Assembly: GCA_003150035.1 (NCBI GenBank)
Contig: QALR01000008.1
Span: 1 to 59,604, forward strand
Direction of reading: 5' to 3'
Length of the DNA stretch: 59,604 nucleotides
Source: Clostridiales bacterium
Lineage (GTDB): Bacteria > Bacillota > Clostridia > Oscillospirales > CAG-272
Within the stretch, counting starts at the first letter, position 1; each line of letters opens with the position of its first letter. The position numbers were made by a program, and so were the translations under genes. Below are positions 1 to 8,139 of this stretch, piece after piece. The notes under the pieces were generated by a model, which saw only the letters and a program-made list of their open reading frames with translations, was not told the DNA's origin and did no database searches.

Positions 1-15
1 CGTTACGGTGGCTTT

Positions 16-405
16 ATGTATGTGAGCCTTTGGAACTCCGGTGACGATTATTATATCGACAACCAAGACGAGTTCGAGAATCGCCTCATGTCGGACGGCA
101 TAATAGAGGGAGAAGTATGCCCGGAACACATACATATGCTGGTAAGCATCCCGCCCAAAATGAGCATTTCGGGATTTATGGGATACTTGAAAGGTAAAAG
201 TGCGTTGCTGATATTCCAAAAATGGGGGAATATGAAATTTGCATACCGAAACCGCGAATTTTGGTGTAAGGGATATTACGTTGATGCCGTGGGGAAGAAC
301 ACGAAGGCGATCAAAGAATATATTGCGGATCAATTAAAGAGAGATCAGGACAGCGATCAAATCAGTATGTTCGACCCACGGGATCCATTTATGGGTAGTA
401 AGTAA
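16..405 (+). pseudogene. tnpA: IS200/IS605 TnpA-like transposase, N-terminus replaced
   Basis: From about residue 29 the protein follows TnpA of IS200: the H-I-H (HUH) motif in CPEHIHMLVSIPP, the GYLKGKSALLIF segment, FWCKGYYVDAVG, and an EYIADQ segment where the catalytic Tyr of the family lies. The first 28 residues do not look like the usual TnpA N-terminus, and the frame stays open to base 1. This suggests either a truncated transposase joined to another coding frame or a degraded copy. Single-strand DNA transposition is the family role; activity of this copy is doubtful. Confidence 0.65.
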
Positions 406-486
406 CAGTTGCGTGGCTGGCAGGCCAATCCATGACGCACTTGTGCGTAGCCAGTACCGGGTAGGGCTTTGCCCGAAAACGTAATA

Positions 487-505
487 CCACCCGCTTTGCG
501 GGTGG
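487..505. other. Right-end hairpin of the IS200/IS605 element
   Basis: CCACCCGC and GCGGGTGG are perfectly complementary across a TTT loop, about 80 bp after the transposase stop. TnpA of this family recognises such subterminal hairpins as single-stranded DNA. Function is inferred from position. Confidence 0.55.
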
Positions 506-560
506 ATATTTATTTCCTACTGACTGCAACCCATTGCCTGTCTTTTTGTTTTGGCGGAAT

Positions 561-629
561 AAAGTGCACCTGCGGTGCATGAAGCATAAAGTTACCTGCG
601 GATATGAAGTGTGCCCTCGGCATATGAAG
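561..629 (+). repeat. Three short imperfect tandem repeats
   Basis: Three units of about 20 bp share a core of CCTGCGG or CCTCGG followed by a variable triplet and ATGAAG: 563-584, 590-609 and 610-629. The first unit contains a small palindrome (GCACCTGCGGTGC). They lie between the IS200-like element and the next promoter. No coding role is evident. Confidence 0.5.
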
Positions 630-690
630 AACGTAAACATCCCCAAGTGATATAACTCGGTGGGAAAAGAAACTTTTCATGCGATTCGGC

Positions 691-719
691 TTGCATTGTC
701 TTTCCGTTTTTGCTATAAT
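691..719 (+). promoter_or_regulatory. Promoter of the LysR gene (sigma-A type)
   Basis: TTGCAT (691-696) and TATAAT (714-719) are separated by 17 bp, and TG precedes the -10 box as TGCTATAAT (extended -10). Transcription would start near 726, about 60 bp before the chosen start codon. Confidence 0.65.
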
Positions 720-784
720 AAATATATGTAGAAAAATATATGAGAATATTGCGGATTTTTGATGTCGGGAAGGGGCGAAGTTCT

Positions 785-1714
785 TTGAACACGTTGCATT
801 TCAAATATGCTGTCGAGGTGGAGCGTACAGGCTCTATCACACAGGCGGCAGAGAATCTCTATATGGGACAGCCAAATCTCAGCAAAGCGATTATGGAGCT
901 CGAGGATACGCTCGGCTTCCAGATTTTCGAGCGCACCTCGAAGGGCGTGCTGCCGACCGAAAAGGGAACACGTTTTCTGTCATATGCAAAAAACATTCTT
1001 TCGCAAATAGAAAAAATGGAGGCTCTCTCCGACGAAAATACCACATGTGAATCTCTCAGCCTTGTCATTTCTCGAAGTGGATATATTGCGTCTGCTGCCG
1101 CAAAGTTTGCTGCGGAAATGGATCCGTCCGGCAAAATCCGCCTCAATGTCAGAGAGACCAATTCGGTACAGGTCATAAGCAGTGTGGCGGCCGGCTCCTT
1201 TGGGCTTGGCGTTGTGCGCTATAAACTGCTTCATGAGAGGTATTTTTTGGATTACATATCGGATAAAGAGCTTGGTGTCATTCCTTTTTGGGAATTTGAT
1301 AGCATGGTGACAGCTTCCAAACGGAATTGCGCTTTGGGAGAGGAATTCGGATATCAGCGCATAGGAGAGATGACCCCGGTTGTATACGGTGATGAATCGA
1401 TTCCGTATTTGTCTTTTGGAGAGGTGCGTCGAGAAGCTAAGTCGCCGGCCGCTGACCGCGCGATTTTCGTATACGACAGGAGCACGGCGCTGGAGTTCTT
1501 ACATTTGTTGCCGGATGCTTATATGCTAACTTCGCCGGCGCCTTTCTCTGAGCTTGAAAAATACGGGCTGATGCAAAAAAAATGCGATATTCCCAATGAG
1601 CGCTGCAAGGATATCATCGTTTTTCAAAAGAGCTACAAATTTACGGATGCCGATAAGAAATTTATCGATTTGCTTTCAGAAATTAAAAATGAGGCGGAGC
1701 TGATGCTTCGATAA
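785..1714 (+). CDS. LysR-family transcriptional regulator
   Basis: A winged helix-turn-helix of the LysR type occupies the N-terminus (FKYAVEVERTGSITQAAE, then LYMGQPNLSKAIMELEDTLG), followed by an effector-binding region of weaker similarity; 309 aa is normal for LysR. The TTG at 785 is preferred over an upstream in-frame ATG at 740 because GAAGGGG lies just before it and the family motif starts immediately after. It reads toward the fermentation operon that begins 460 bp downstream and may regulate it (inference); the ligand cannot be told. Confidence 0.85.
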   Translation: MNTLHFKYAVEVERTGSITQAAENLYMGQPNLSKAIMELEDTLGFQIFERTSKGVLPTEKGTRFLSYAKNILSQIEKMEALSDENTTCESLSLVISRSGYIASAAAKFAAEMDPSGKIRLNVRETNSVQVISSVAAGSFGLGVVRYKLLHERYFLDYISDKELGVIPFWEFDSMVTASKRNCALGEEFGYQRIGEMTPVVYGDESIPYLSFGEVRREAKSPAADRAIFVYDRSTALEFLHLLPDAYMLTSPAPFSELEKYGLMQKKCDIPNERCKDIIVFQKSYKFTDADKKFIDLLSEIKNEAELMLR

Positions 1715-1990
1715 AGTTACAGCCTTTCTCTTTGTCAGAAAAGATAGACGCCTTATCTATTTCAAAATTGGAATGCTTTCATGTGAAAATTGGAATTTAA
1801 TTTAGAGGGATATAGCAAAGCATTTTAAAAAAATGTAAGTGAGCTCGAATATCTTGTGAAAATTGCCGGATTTTCACATATTTCGCGGCGGGTATCTGTC
1901 GCTTTTATCGATAAACAAATATCGATAAAAGCATATCGACATGCTTTTTTTATATTTTACATATAAAAACACATATGATAAAATAAGCAC
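1715..1990 (+). promoter_or_regulatory. Intergenic region rich in candidate operator sites
   Basis: No gene was recognised between the LysR stop and the ferredoxin-like gene at 2177. The region has two copies of AAAATTGGAAT 22 bp apart (1764-1774 and 1786-1796), about two helical turns. It has a perfect palindrome TGTGAAAAT-N6-ATTTTCACA (1855-1878) and two overlapping hairpins (1901-1948). A weak promoter-like pair, TTTTAC at 1955-1960 and GATAAA near 1977, precedes the operon. LysR or redox control of the downstream operon is inferred. Confidence 0.45.
1901..1950 (+). terminator. Overlapping hairpins, the second terminator-like
   Basis: The first hairpin pairs GCTTTTATCGAT (1901-1912) with ATCGATAAAAGC (1921-1932) over an 8-nt loop. 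The second pairs AAAAGCAT (1927-1934) with ATGCTTTT (1941-1948) and runs into a T tract. They share bases 1927-1932, so they cannot form together. This may end the LysR transcript or act as a switch. Confidence 0.45.
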
Positions 1991-2176
1991 AGTAAAGTGA
2001 GGAAGTTTTTTGTCCAGACGATACCGCCGGCATCGGTTCCTTGCTTTGACGGCTTGATAGATGAAATCGTTTCGGATGCGGTGACTATCGATATTGGTTT
2101 TTTCGTTGTCAATCTGCGGTGCGAAAAGGTTTTGCTTCGGGGAAATGGCATTCGGATGAAAGGAACGGTGTTGCTT

Positions 2177-2419
2177 ATGAATAGAATTACGGTGTGTGTC
2201 GGCTCGGCATGTTATATGAAGGGCTCAAGACAGGTGGTCGCACTCCTCCAACGTTTGATTGAGGAAAACGGATTGTCAGACGAATATGAGCTTGAGGGTA
2301 CGTTTTGCACGGGAAACTGTCAGCATGGGGTCTGCGTCGAGTTTGGCGGTAGAACCTACTCCCTTACGCCGGACAATACGGAAGAATTTTTCCGTACGGA
2401 AATTTTGAAAACGCCTTAA
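2177..2419 (+). CDS. Small thioredoxin-like [2Fe-2S] ferredoxin protein
   Basis: The 80-aa product has the four-Cys pattern of the thioredoxin-like [2Fe-2S] fold found in NuoE, HndA and stand-alone ferredoxins: VCVGSACYMKGS near the N-terminus and GTFCTGNCQHGVCV later. The frame is open from 1997, but the ATG at 2177 is chosen because the family motif starts there and AAAGGAA lies upstream. It is the first gene of the fermentation cluster, 52 bp before the dehydrogenase gene. A role in passing electrons to the Hdr-Flx machinery is inferred from location only. Confidence 0.75.
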   Translation: MNRITVCVGSACYMKGSRQVVALLQRLIEENGLSDEYELEGTFCTGNCQHGVCVEFGGRTYSLTPDNTEEFFRTEILKTP

Positions 2420-2471
2420 AGCGCATGCGCAGAATTTTGAAAATATTTTATTTTGTAGGATGGAAATACAT

Positions 2472-3419
2472 ATGAGCAAGAAAATTACAGTCATCGGAGC
2501 AGGAAGCGTCGGGGCAACCGTTACGTACACGCTGTCCGTTATGGGTGTTGCCGATGAAATTGTCATGATCGACATCAACGAAACGAAGGTCCTCGGCGAA
2601 GCATTGGATATCCGCCAGGGTCTGCCGTTCTGCGGCACCCGTTCGGTATACGCCGGCAGCTATGCGGAAGCCGAAAATTCCGATATGGTCATTATTACAT
2701 CCGGCTTGCCGAGAAAGCCGGGACAGACGAGACTTGAGCTTGCGCAGGTAAACGTCGACATCCTCAAGGGAATCATGCCGAAGATTACCAAATACGCGCC
2801 GGATGCCATTTATCTTTTGGTAGCCAACCCGGTGGACATTCTCACCTATACGTTTGTCAGATATTCAGGAATCCCGGAAAATCGTGTTTTCGGATCCGGG
2901 ACCATGTTGGATTCGGTTCGTTTGCGCGCCAGACTGGCAGAATATTACGACATCGACTCCAAATATATCACGGCGTATGCGCTTGGAGAACATGGCGATT
3001 CCATGTTTGTGCCGTGGTCGATTATGTCCATCAATGGGATCGGGACCCGGCTATATAAGGAAAAATGCGAGGAAAAGGGCAGCATGATGCCCGCGATTGA
3101 CCGGGCGGAGATCGAAAAGTATGTCCGCACCTCCGGCGGCCGTGTCATTGCGAGAAAAGGCGCGACGTATTATGCGGTTTCTATGTCGGTGGCGCACATG
3201 TGCCGCTGTGTGCTGGAGAACTTTGGCACGGTGCTTCCGGTTTCTGTGATGATGCACGGCGAACATGGGGTAAGCGACGTATGTCTCAGTTACCCCACGA
3301 TGCTCAACTGCAATGGTGTGCAGACCAAGATCCCAACCCCTCTTTCCGCTGAGGAGGAGGTCCTGCTTCGCCGCAGCGCCGACGCACTGAAATCCGTCAT
3401 TTCGGGGCTTGCTTTTTGA
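2472..3419 (+). CDS. Lactate/malate dehydrogenase family enzyme, probably malate dehydrogenase
   Basis: The 315-aa protein has the Rossmann motif GAGSVG near residue 9, the ANPVDILTY segment, catalytic His174 in GEHGDS and Arg150 in the LDSVR segment, so it belongs to the LDH/MDH family with LDH-like framing. In the substrate-specificity loop (GLPRKPGQTRLEL) Arg81 sits where LDH has Gln and malate dehydrogenases have Arg. That, and the fumarase next door, argue for oxaloacetate to malate reduction with NADH. Start at 2472 follows AGGATGG; an upstream ATG at 2460 is less likely. Automatic annotation would probably call it L-lactate dehydrogenase. Confidence 0.8.
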   Translation: MSKKITVIGAGSVGATVTYTLSVMGVADEIVMIDINETKVLGEALDIRQGLPFCGTRSVYAGSYAEAENSDMVIITSGLPRKPGQTRLELAQVNVDILKGIMPKITKYAPDAIYLLVANPVDILTYTFVRYSGIPENRVFGSGTMLDSVRLRARLAEYYDIDSKYITAYALGEHGDSMFVPWSIMSINGIGTRLYKEKCEEKGSMMPAIDRAEIEKYVRTSGGRVIARKGATYYAVSMSVAHMCRCVLENFGTVLPVSVMMHGEHGVSDVCLSYPTMLNCNGVQTKIPTPLSAEEEVLLRRSADALKSVISGLAF

Positions 3420-3446
3420 TTTTCATTTTCAAAGCGGAACTAAACT

Positions 3447-3499
3447 ACGGCGGCAATGACCGCGCCTTTCAGCTTGTCTTAGGCGCAGGGGGCCGCCGT
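3447..3499 (+). other. Stem-loop between the dehydrogenase and fumarase genes
   Basis: ACGGCGGC (3447-3454) pairs with GCCGCCGT (3492-3499), and GCGCCT (3462-3467) pairs with AGGCGC (3481-3486) inside it. There is no strong T tract, so it looks more like an mRNA processing or stability structure, or a leaky terminator, than a full stop. Confidence 0.4.
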
Positions 3500-3556
3500 T
3501 TATACGGAACTTCTATTAAATATCAAAGCCTTTGATGGCGAAAATGGAGAAAAGCT

Positions 3557-4942
3557 ATGGAATATCGGATAGAACATGATTCAATGGGCGAGGTCAAGGT
3601 GCCTTGCGATAAATATTGGGGCGCTCAAACGGAAAGAAGTCATGAAAACTTCAAAATCGGAGTCGGCATCGAGACGATGCCGCGGGAGATCACGCATGCC
3701 TTTGGCATTCTCAAAAAGGCGTGTGCGATTGCCAACCATGCACTGAAGCCGGAGAAAATGACGCAGGCAAAGCTCCATGCGATTTCTGCTGCCTGCGATG
3801 AGGTAATTTCCGGCGCCCTGAACGAGCATTTTCCGCTTGTGGTGTGGCAGACCGGCTCCGGTACGCAGTCCAACATGAATGCAAACGAGGTTATTGCCAG
3901 ACGCGGAACGGAAATTGGCGGGGATACACTGGAAAAACCGCTTCATCCGAACGATGACATCAATATGAGCCAATCCTCTAACGATACTTTTCCGACGGCG
4001 ATGCATATCGCGGCGGTGCTTGCTATCGAGGACCGTGTGATCCCGGCGATCGATAGGCTTGTCGCTACCTTCCGCCGCTTGGAAGAGGAGAATGCGGGAA
4101 TCGTCAAAAGCGGCAGAACGCATTTGCAGGACGCAACCCCGATTGCATTTTCCCAAGAGATCAGCGGTTGGCGCTCTTCGCTTGAAAAGGATAAAAAAAT
4201 GTTGGAGACGGCACTTCCCGGACTGCGCGAGCTTGCGCTCGGCGGAACGGCGGTCGGCACCGGACTCAATGCACCGCGCGGCTTTGACATCAAAGTTGCC
4301 GAAGCAGTATCCGAGCTTACGGGACGCGCTTTTTCGACGGCTCCGAATAAATTTCACGCACTGACCTCTAAGGATGAGCTCGTGTTTGCGCACGGCGCAC
4401 TGAAAGCGCTTGCGGCAGATATGATGAAAATCGCCAACGATGTGAGATGGCTTGCTTCTGGTCCGCGCGATGGACTCGGCGAGATTTTTATCCCGGAGAA
4501 TGAGCCTGGCTCGTCCATTATGCCCGGCAAGGTCAATCCCACGCAGTGCGAGGCGGTAACGATGGTGGCCGTTCAGGTCATGGGCAACGATGTGGCGGTC
4601 GGGATGGCGGCGTCGCAGGGAAATTTTGAGCTCAATGTGTTCATGCCGGTTTGTATTTATAATTTTCTCCAGTCGGCGAGACTGCTCGCCGAGTCGATGA
4701 TTTCGTTCAACGACAACTGTGCCGTCGGGATTCGCGCCAACAAAGAAAAAATGCGGCATAATCTATACAATTCCTTGATGCTGGTGACGGCACTCAATCC
4801 GTATATCGGCTATGAAAACGCCGCCAAAACGGCGAAAAAGGCGTATCAGGACAATATTTCGCTGAAAGAGGCGTGCGTGGCGCTCGGCTTCTTGACGGCG
4901 GAAAAATTTGATGAGGTATTCCATCCTGAGGAAATGATTTAA
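3557..4942 (+). CDS. fumC: Fumarate hydratase class II
   Basis: This 461-aa protein is a full-length class II (oxygen-stable, Fe-S-free) fumarase of the fumarase/aspartase superfamily. The superfamily signature GSSIMPGKVNP is present, with the TGSGTQSNMNANEV and GRTHLQDATP segments that form the active site. It interconverts malate and fumarate in the cytosol. It ends 12 bp before hdrB, and its position between a malate-type dehydrogenase and a fumarate reductase suggests the dehydrating direction, malate to fumarate. Confidence 0.96.
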   Translation: MEYRIEHDSMGEVKVPCDKYWGAQTERSHENFKIGVGIETMPREITHAFGILKKACAIANHALKPEKMTQAKLHAISAACDEVISGALNEHFPLVVWQTGSGTQSNMNANEVIARRGTEIGGDTLEKPLHPNDDINMSQSSNDTFPTAMHIAAVLAIEDRVIPAIDRLVATFRRLEEENAGIVKSGRTHLQDATPIAFSQEISGWRSSLEKDKKMLETALPGLRELALGGTAVGTGLNAPRGFDIKVAEAVSELTGRAFSTAPNKFHALTSKDELVFAHGALKALAADMMKIANDVRWLASGPRDGLGEIFIPENEPGSSIMPGKVNPTQCEAVTMVAVQVMGNDVAVGMAASQGNFELNVFMPVCIYNFLQSARLLAESMISFNDNCAVGIRANKEKMRHNLYNSLMLVTALNPYIGYENAAKTAKKAYQDNISLKEACVALGFLTAEKFDEVFHPEEMI

Positions 4943-4954
4943 GGGGGAAAAAAG

Positions 4955-5731
4955 ATGATTTTCAGTTATTATCCGGGCTGTACGCTGAAAACGAAGGCAA
5001 AAGAGCTGGATGCCTATGCCAGACGCTCTGCCGAGGCGCTTGGCATCACGCTTTCCGAGCTGTCGGAATGGCAGTGCTGCGGCGGCGTTTATACCACCGC
5101 GAAGGATGAGATTGCGACGAAGCTTTCCTCTGTGCGCGCGCTGATAGCGGCGAAAAAAGAGGGAAATGCGCTTGTCACGCTGTGCTCGGCATGTCACAAT
5201 GTCATAAAACAAACCAAGTATGCATTGGATACGGATGATGACATGGCATTTAAGGTCGGAAATTATATGCAGTGTGACGCGAGAGCGCAGGCGGATACGC
5301 AGGTCATTCACTATTTGGAGATGCTGCGCGATATCGTGGGCTTTGACGAACTGAAAAAGAATGTGAAAAATCCGCTTACCGGAAAGAAGATCGCCGCCTA
5401 TTACGGATGTCTCCTGCTTCGTCCAAGCACGGCCATGCAGTTTGACAATCCGGAAAATCCGAAGATTATGGAGGATTTTATCCGCGCGATCGGAGCAACA
5501 CCGGTGATCTATCCGATGCGCAACGAATGCTGCGGCGGATACATAACCATCGAGGATGGGAATATGGCAAAGAAAAACAGCACCGCCGTATGGAAAAGCG
5601 CGGAGGATTTCGGTGCAGACTGCATCATCACGGCATGTCCGCTTTGCCGCTACAATCTTATTCGGTCGGAAAGTCCGCTTCCGGTGATATATTTTACGGA
5701 GCTTCTTGCCGAAGCGCTGGATGTCAAATAA
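4955..5731 (+). CDS. hdrB: Heterodisulfide reductase subunit B-like protein (HdrB)
   Basis: The 258-aa protein carries two CCG domains: Cys9-X31-Cys41-Cys42-Gly-X33-Cys77-X2-Cys80, and Cys152-X39-Cys192-Cys193-Gly-X33-Cys228-X2-Cys231. In methanogen HdrB these ligate the two non-cubane [4Fe-4S] clusters that reduce the CoM-S-S-CoB disulfide. CoM/CoB are not expected in a Clostridium-like organism, so the substrate here is probably different, perhaps a protein or small-molecule disulfide, or the unit simply relays electrons to the fumarate reductase encoded downstream. GGGGGA precedes the ATG; hdrC follows after 12 bp. Confidence 0.88.
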   Translation: MIFSYYPGCTLKTKAKELDAYARRSAEALGITLSELSEWQCCGGVYTTAKDEIATKLSSVRALIAAKKEGNALVTLCSACHNVIKQTKYALDTDDDMAFKVGNYMQCDARAQADTQVIHYLEMLRDIVGFDELKKNVKNPLTGKKIAAYYGCLLLRPSTAMQFDNPENPKIMEDFIRAIGATPVIYPMRNECCGGYITIEDGNMAKKNSTAVWKSAEDFGADCIITACPLCRYNLIRSESPLPVIYFTELLAEALDVK

Positions 5732-5743
5732 GGAGGGGTCAGG

Positions 5744-6133
5744 ATGATTACGAATCGGGAAAAAGAACAGATACTCCGTTCGAGCGGGGTCGATGTACGA
5801 AAATGCATGCGGTGCGGCAAATGCACCGGCACCTGTCCTGCCTATGATGAGATGGAATACCATCCGCATGAATTTGTCTATATGGTGGAGAAGGGTGAAA
5901 TCGAAAAGCTGATGAATTCTTCTTCCATTTATAAATGTCTTACCTGCTTTGCGTGCGTGGAGCGCTGTCCACGCGGCGTGGAACCGGCTAAAATTGTGGA
6001 GGCGGTGCGCTTGGCAGTAATCCGAAAACAGGGCAACAATCATATCAAAGCGGAAGACATTCCATGCATCGCGGAAGACGACGATTTGCCGGGACAGCTT
6101 GTTGTCAGCGCATTCCGCAAATATAAGAAGTGA
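5744..6133 (+). CDS. hdrC: Heterodisulfide reductase subunit C-like ferredoxin (HdrC)
   Basis: The 129-aa protein has two classical [4Fe-4S] motifs, Cys21-X2-Cys24-X2-Cys27-X3-Cys31 and Cys65-X2-Cys68-X2-Cys71-X3-Cys75 followed by Pro, in the HdrC arrangement. In the family HdrC wires HdrA to HdrB. AGGAGG precedes the ATG. Its end overlaps the region used as the hdrA ribosome-binding site, which indicates coupled translation. Confidence 0.88.
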   Translation: MITNREKEQILRSSGVDVRKCMRCGKCTGTCPAYDEMEYHPHEFVYMVEKGEIEKLMNSSSIYKCLTCFACVERCPRGVEPAKIVEAVRLAVIRKQGNNHIKAEDIPCIAEDDDLPGQLVVSAFRKYKK

Positions 6134-6147
6134 GGGAGGGGAAACAA

Positions 6148-8139
6148 ATGCAGAAAATCGGTGTTTTTGTATGCCACTGCGGCACCAATATTGCCGGTAC
6201 TGTCGATGTGAAGACGGTGGCGGAGACTCTCTCTCATGAACCGGGTGTGGTATTTGCTGCGGACTATCCGTATATGTGCTCCGAATCAGGACAAAACCTT
6301 ATCAAGGATGCTATCCGTGAGCATGGACTGACCGGCGTTGTGATTTGTTCCTGTTCGCCCCGTATGCACGAGACGACGTTCCGCAAGGCGGCGGAGTCAG
6401 CAGGGCTCAACCCCTATATGGTGGAGATTGCCAATATCCGCGAGCAGTGCTCATGGATTCATAAAGATATGAAAACCGCGACGGAGAAAGCTGTGATTCT
6501 GGGGCGCGCCGCCATTGCAAAGGTGGCGCTCAACACGCCGCTTACCTCAAGCGAGACCCCTGTGACAAAACGTGCGCTTGTCATCGGCGGCGGCATTGCC
6601 GGCATTCAGACGGCGCTTGACATCGCAGACGCCGGCTTTGAGGTCGATATTGTCGAGAAAGAGCCGACCATCGGCGGCAAAATGGCGCAGATCGATAAGA
6701 CGTTCCCGACGCTTGACTGTGCGGCGTGTATCTTGACGCCGAAAATGGTGGACTGCGCACAGAATGAAAAAATTCATATTTATGCTTACAGCGAGGTGGA
6801 AAGCGTCAAGGGCTTTGTCGGCAACTTCACGGTCGGAATTAAGAAAAAAGCGCGCTTCGTCGATGAGACCAAGTGTACCGGCTGCGGGCTTTGCACAGAG
6901 AAATGTCCGATGAAAAAGACGCCAAACCTTTTTAACCTCGGACTCGATACCCGTTCTGCCATTTATATTCCGTTTGCGCAAGCGGTGCCGAAGGTGGCGA
7001 CTATCGATGCCGATTACTGCAATATGCTCAAAAACGGAAAATGTGGTGTTTGCGCTAAGGTATGCACGGCGGGCGCCATCGACTACAAGCAGCAGGACGA
7101 ACATATCGAAGAAAAGTACGGTGCCATCGTTGTCGCGACGGGCTTCAATCCGATTAAGCTCGATGATTTTGACGAATACGCCTATGCGCAGAGTCCGGAC
7201 GTCGTTACCTCTCTTGAACTCGAGCGCCTGATGAACGCTGCGGGTCCGAACGGCGGCACGCTCCTTCGTCCGTCGGATAAAACGCATCCGCACACCATCG
7301 TATTTGTGCAGTGTGTCGGCTCCCGCGATACTTCCGGATGCGGCAAGCCGTATTGTTCCAAAATCTGCTGCATGTATACGGCTAAGCACGCGATGCTGAT
7401 TCGCGACAAATATCCCGACACGGAGGTCTATGTCTTCTATATTGATGTGCGCACACCGGGCAAGAACTTCGACGAGTTCTACCGGCGCGCGGTCGAGGAA
7501 TACGGCGTGCATTACATAAAGGGAATGGTCGGCAAGGTCATGCCGCAGAAGAGCGGCAAGCTTCTTGTTCGCGCTTCCGATCTTTTGGCGGGCGAACAGC
7601 TGAAAATTGAGGCGGACATGGTGGTGCTCGCGGCGGCGATCGAGCCGGACAAGACGGCAAGACCGCTTGCGACGATGCTGACGGCCTCTATGGATACCAA
7701 TGACTTCTTTACAGAAGCACACCCGAAACTGCGTCCGGTGGAAAGTCCGACGGCAGGTATCTTCCTTTCCGGTGTTTGCCAGGGACCGAAAGACATTCCG
7801 GAAACGGTCGCGCAGGCAAGCGCCGCCGCCGCGAAGGTCATCGGGCTGCTTGTCAAGGATAAACTAAAATCCAATCCTTGTACGGCGCATGCCGACGAGA
7901 CGCTTTGCAACGGCTGCTCTTCCTGCGAGAGGGTATGTCCGTACGGGGCGATTACCTATGTCGATAAGGAATTCCGGATGCCCGACCGGACGACGAAGAT
8001 TCGCCGTGTCGCGGCGGTCAATGCGGCGGTCTGCCAAGGATGCGGCGCTTGTACAGTCGCCTGCCCATCGGGCGCGATGGACCTTTCCGGATTCTCGAAT
8101 CAACAGATTATGGCGGAGGTGGATGCGATATGCCGATAA
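6148..8139 (+). CDS. hdrA: Heterodisulfide reductase subunit A-like flavoprotein (HdrA)
   Basis: The 663-aa protein has the HdrA N-terminal Cys domain (VFVCHCGTNIAG, later CSCSPRMHE), a FAD-binding GGGIAG at about residue 147, the FPTLDCAACILTPKM segment, inserted Fe-S motifs (CTGCGLCTEKCP, then GKCGVCAKVC), and a C-terminal dicluster ferredoxin domain (CNGCSSCERVCP, CQGCGACTVACP). HdrA flavin is the site of electron bifurcation in known Hdr complexes. The ATG at 6148 follows GAGGGAGG; an in-frame GTG at 6130 overlaps hdrC and is less likely. It overlaps flxD by 10 bp. Confidence 0.9.
   Translation: MQKIGVFVCHCGTNIAGTVDVKTVAETLSHEPGVVFAADYPYMCSESGQNLIKDAIREHGLTGVVICSCSPRMHETTFRKAAESAGLNPYMVEIANIREQCSWIHKDMKTATEKAVILGRAAIAKVALNTPLTSSETPVTKRALVIGGGIAGIQTALDIADAGFEVDIVEKEPTIGGKMAQIDKTFPTLDCAACILTPKMVDCAQNEKIHIYAYSEVESVKGFVGNFTVGIKKKARFVDETKCTGCGLCTEKCPMKKTPNLFNLGLDTRSAIYIPFAQAVPKVATIDADYCNMLKNGKCGVCAKVCTAGAIDYKQQDEHIEEKYGAIVVATGFNPIKLDDFDEYAYAQSPDVVTSLELERLMNAAGPNGGTLLRPSDKTHPHTIVFVQCVGSRDTSGCGKPYCSKICCMYTAKHAMLIRDKYPDTEVYVFYIDVRTPGKNFDEFYRRAVEEYGVHYIKGMVGKVMPQKSGKLLVRASDLLAGEQLKIEADMVVLAAAIEPDKTARPLATMLTASMDTNDFFTEAHPKLRPVESPTAGIFLSGVCQGPKDIPETVAQASAAAAKVIGLLVKDKLKSNPCTAHADETLCNGCSSCERVCPYGAITYVDKEFRMPDRTTKIRRVAAVNAAVCQGCGACTVACPSGAMDLSGFSNQQIMAEVDAICR

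Larger units (their letters stand above)
1..512 (+). mobile_element. IS200/IS605-type element, 3' part
   Basis: The C-terminal two thirds of a Y1 (HUH) transposase is followed by about 100 bp of non-coding DNA ending in a perfect hairpin (487-505), as expected for the right end of an IS200/IS605 element. These elements lack terminal inverted repeats and use subterminal hairpins. The left part is not in the window or has been lost, so the true left boundary is unknown. The right boundary near 512 is inferred from the hairpin only. Confidence 0.6.

Noticed and set aside
1855..1878. Canonical Rex box upstream of the fermentation operon
   Set aside because: The half-sites resemble TTGTGA/TCACA but are separated by 14 bp instead of 6.
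3581..4759. 392-codon open frame antisense to fumC
   Set aside because: It lies wholly opposite a well-conserved fumarase gene, has no ribosome site or family likeness, and reflects codon bias.
4763..6043. 426-codon open frame antisense to hdrB/hdrC
   Set aside because: It is basic, low in recognisable motifs and opposite two certain Fe-S genes.
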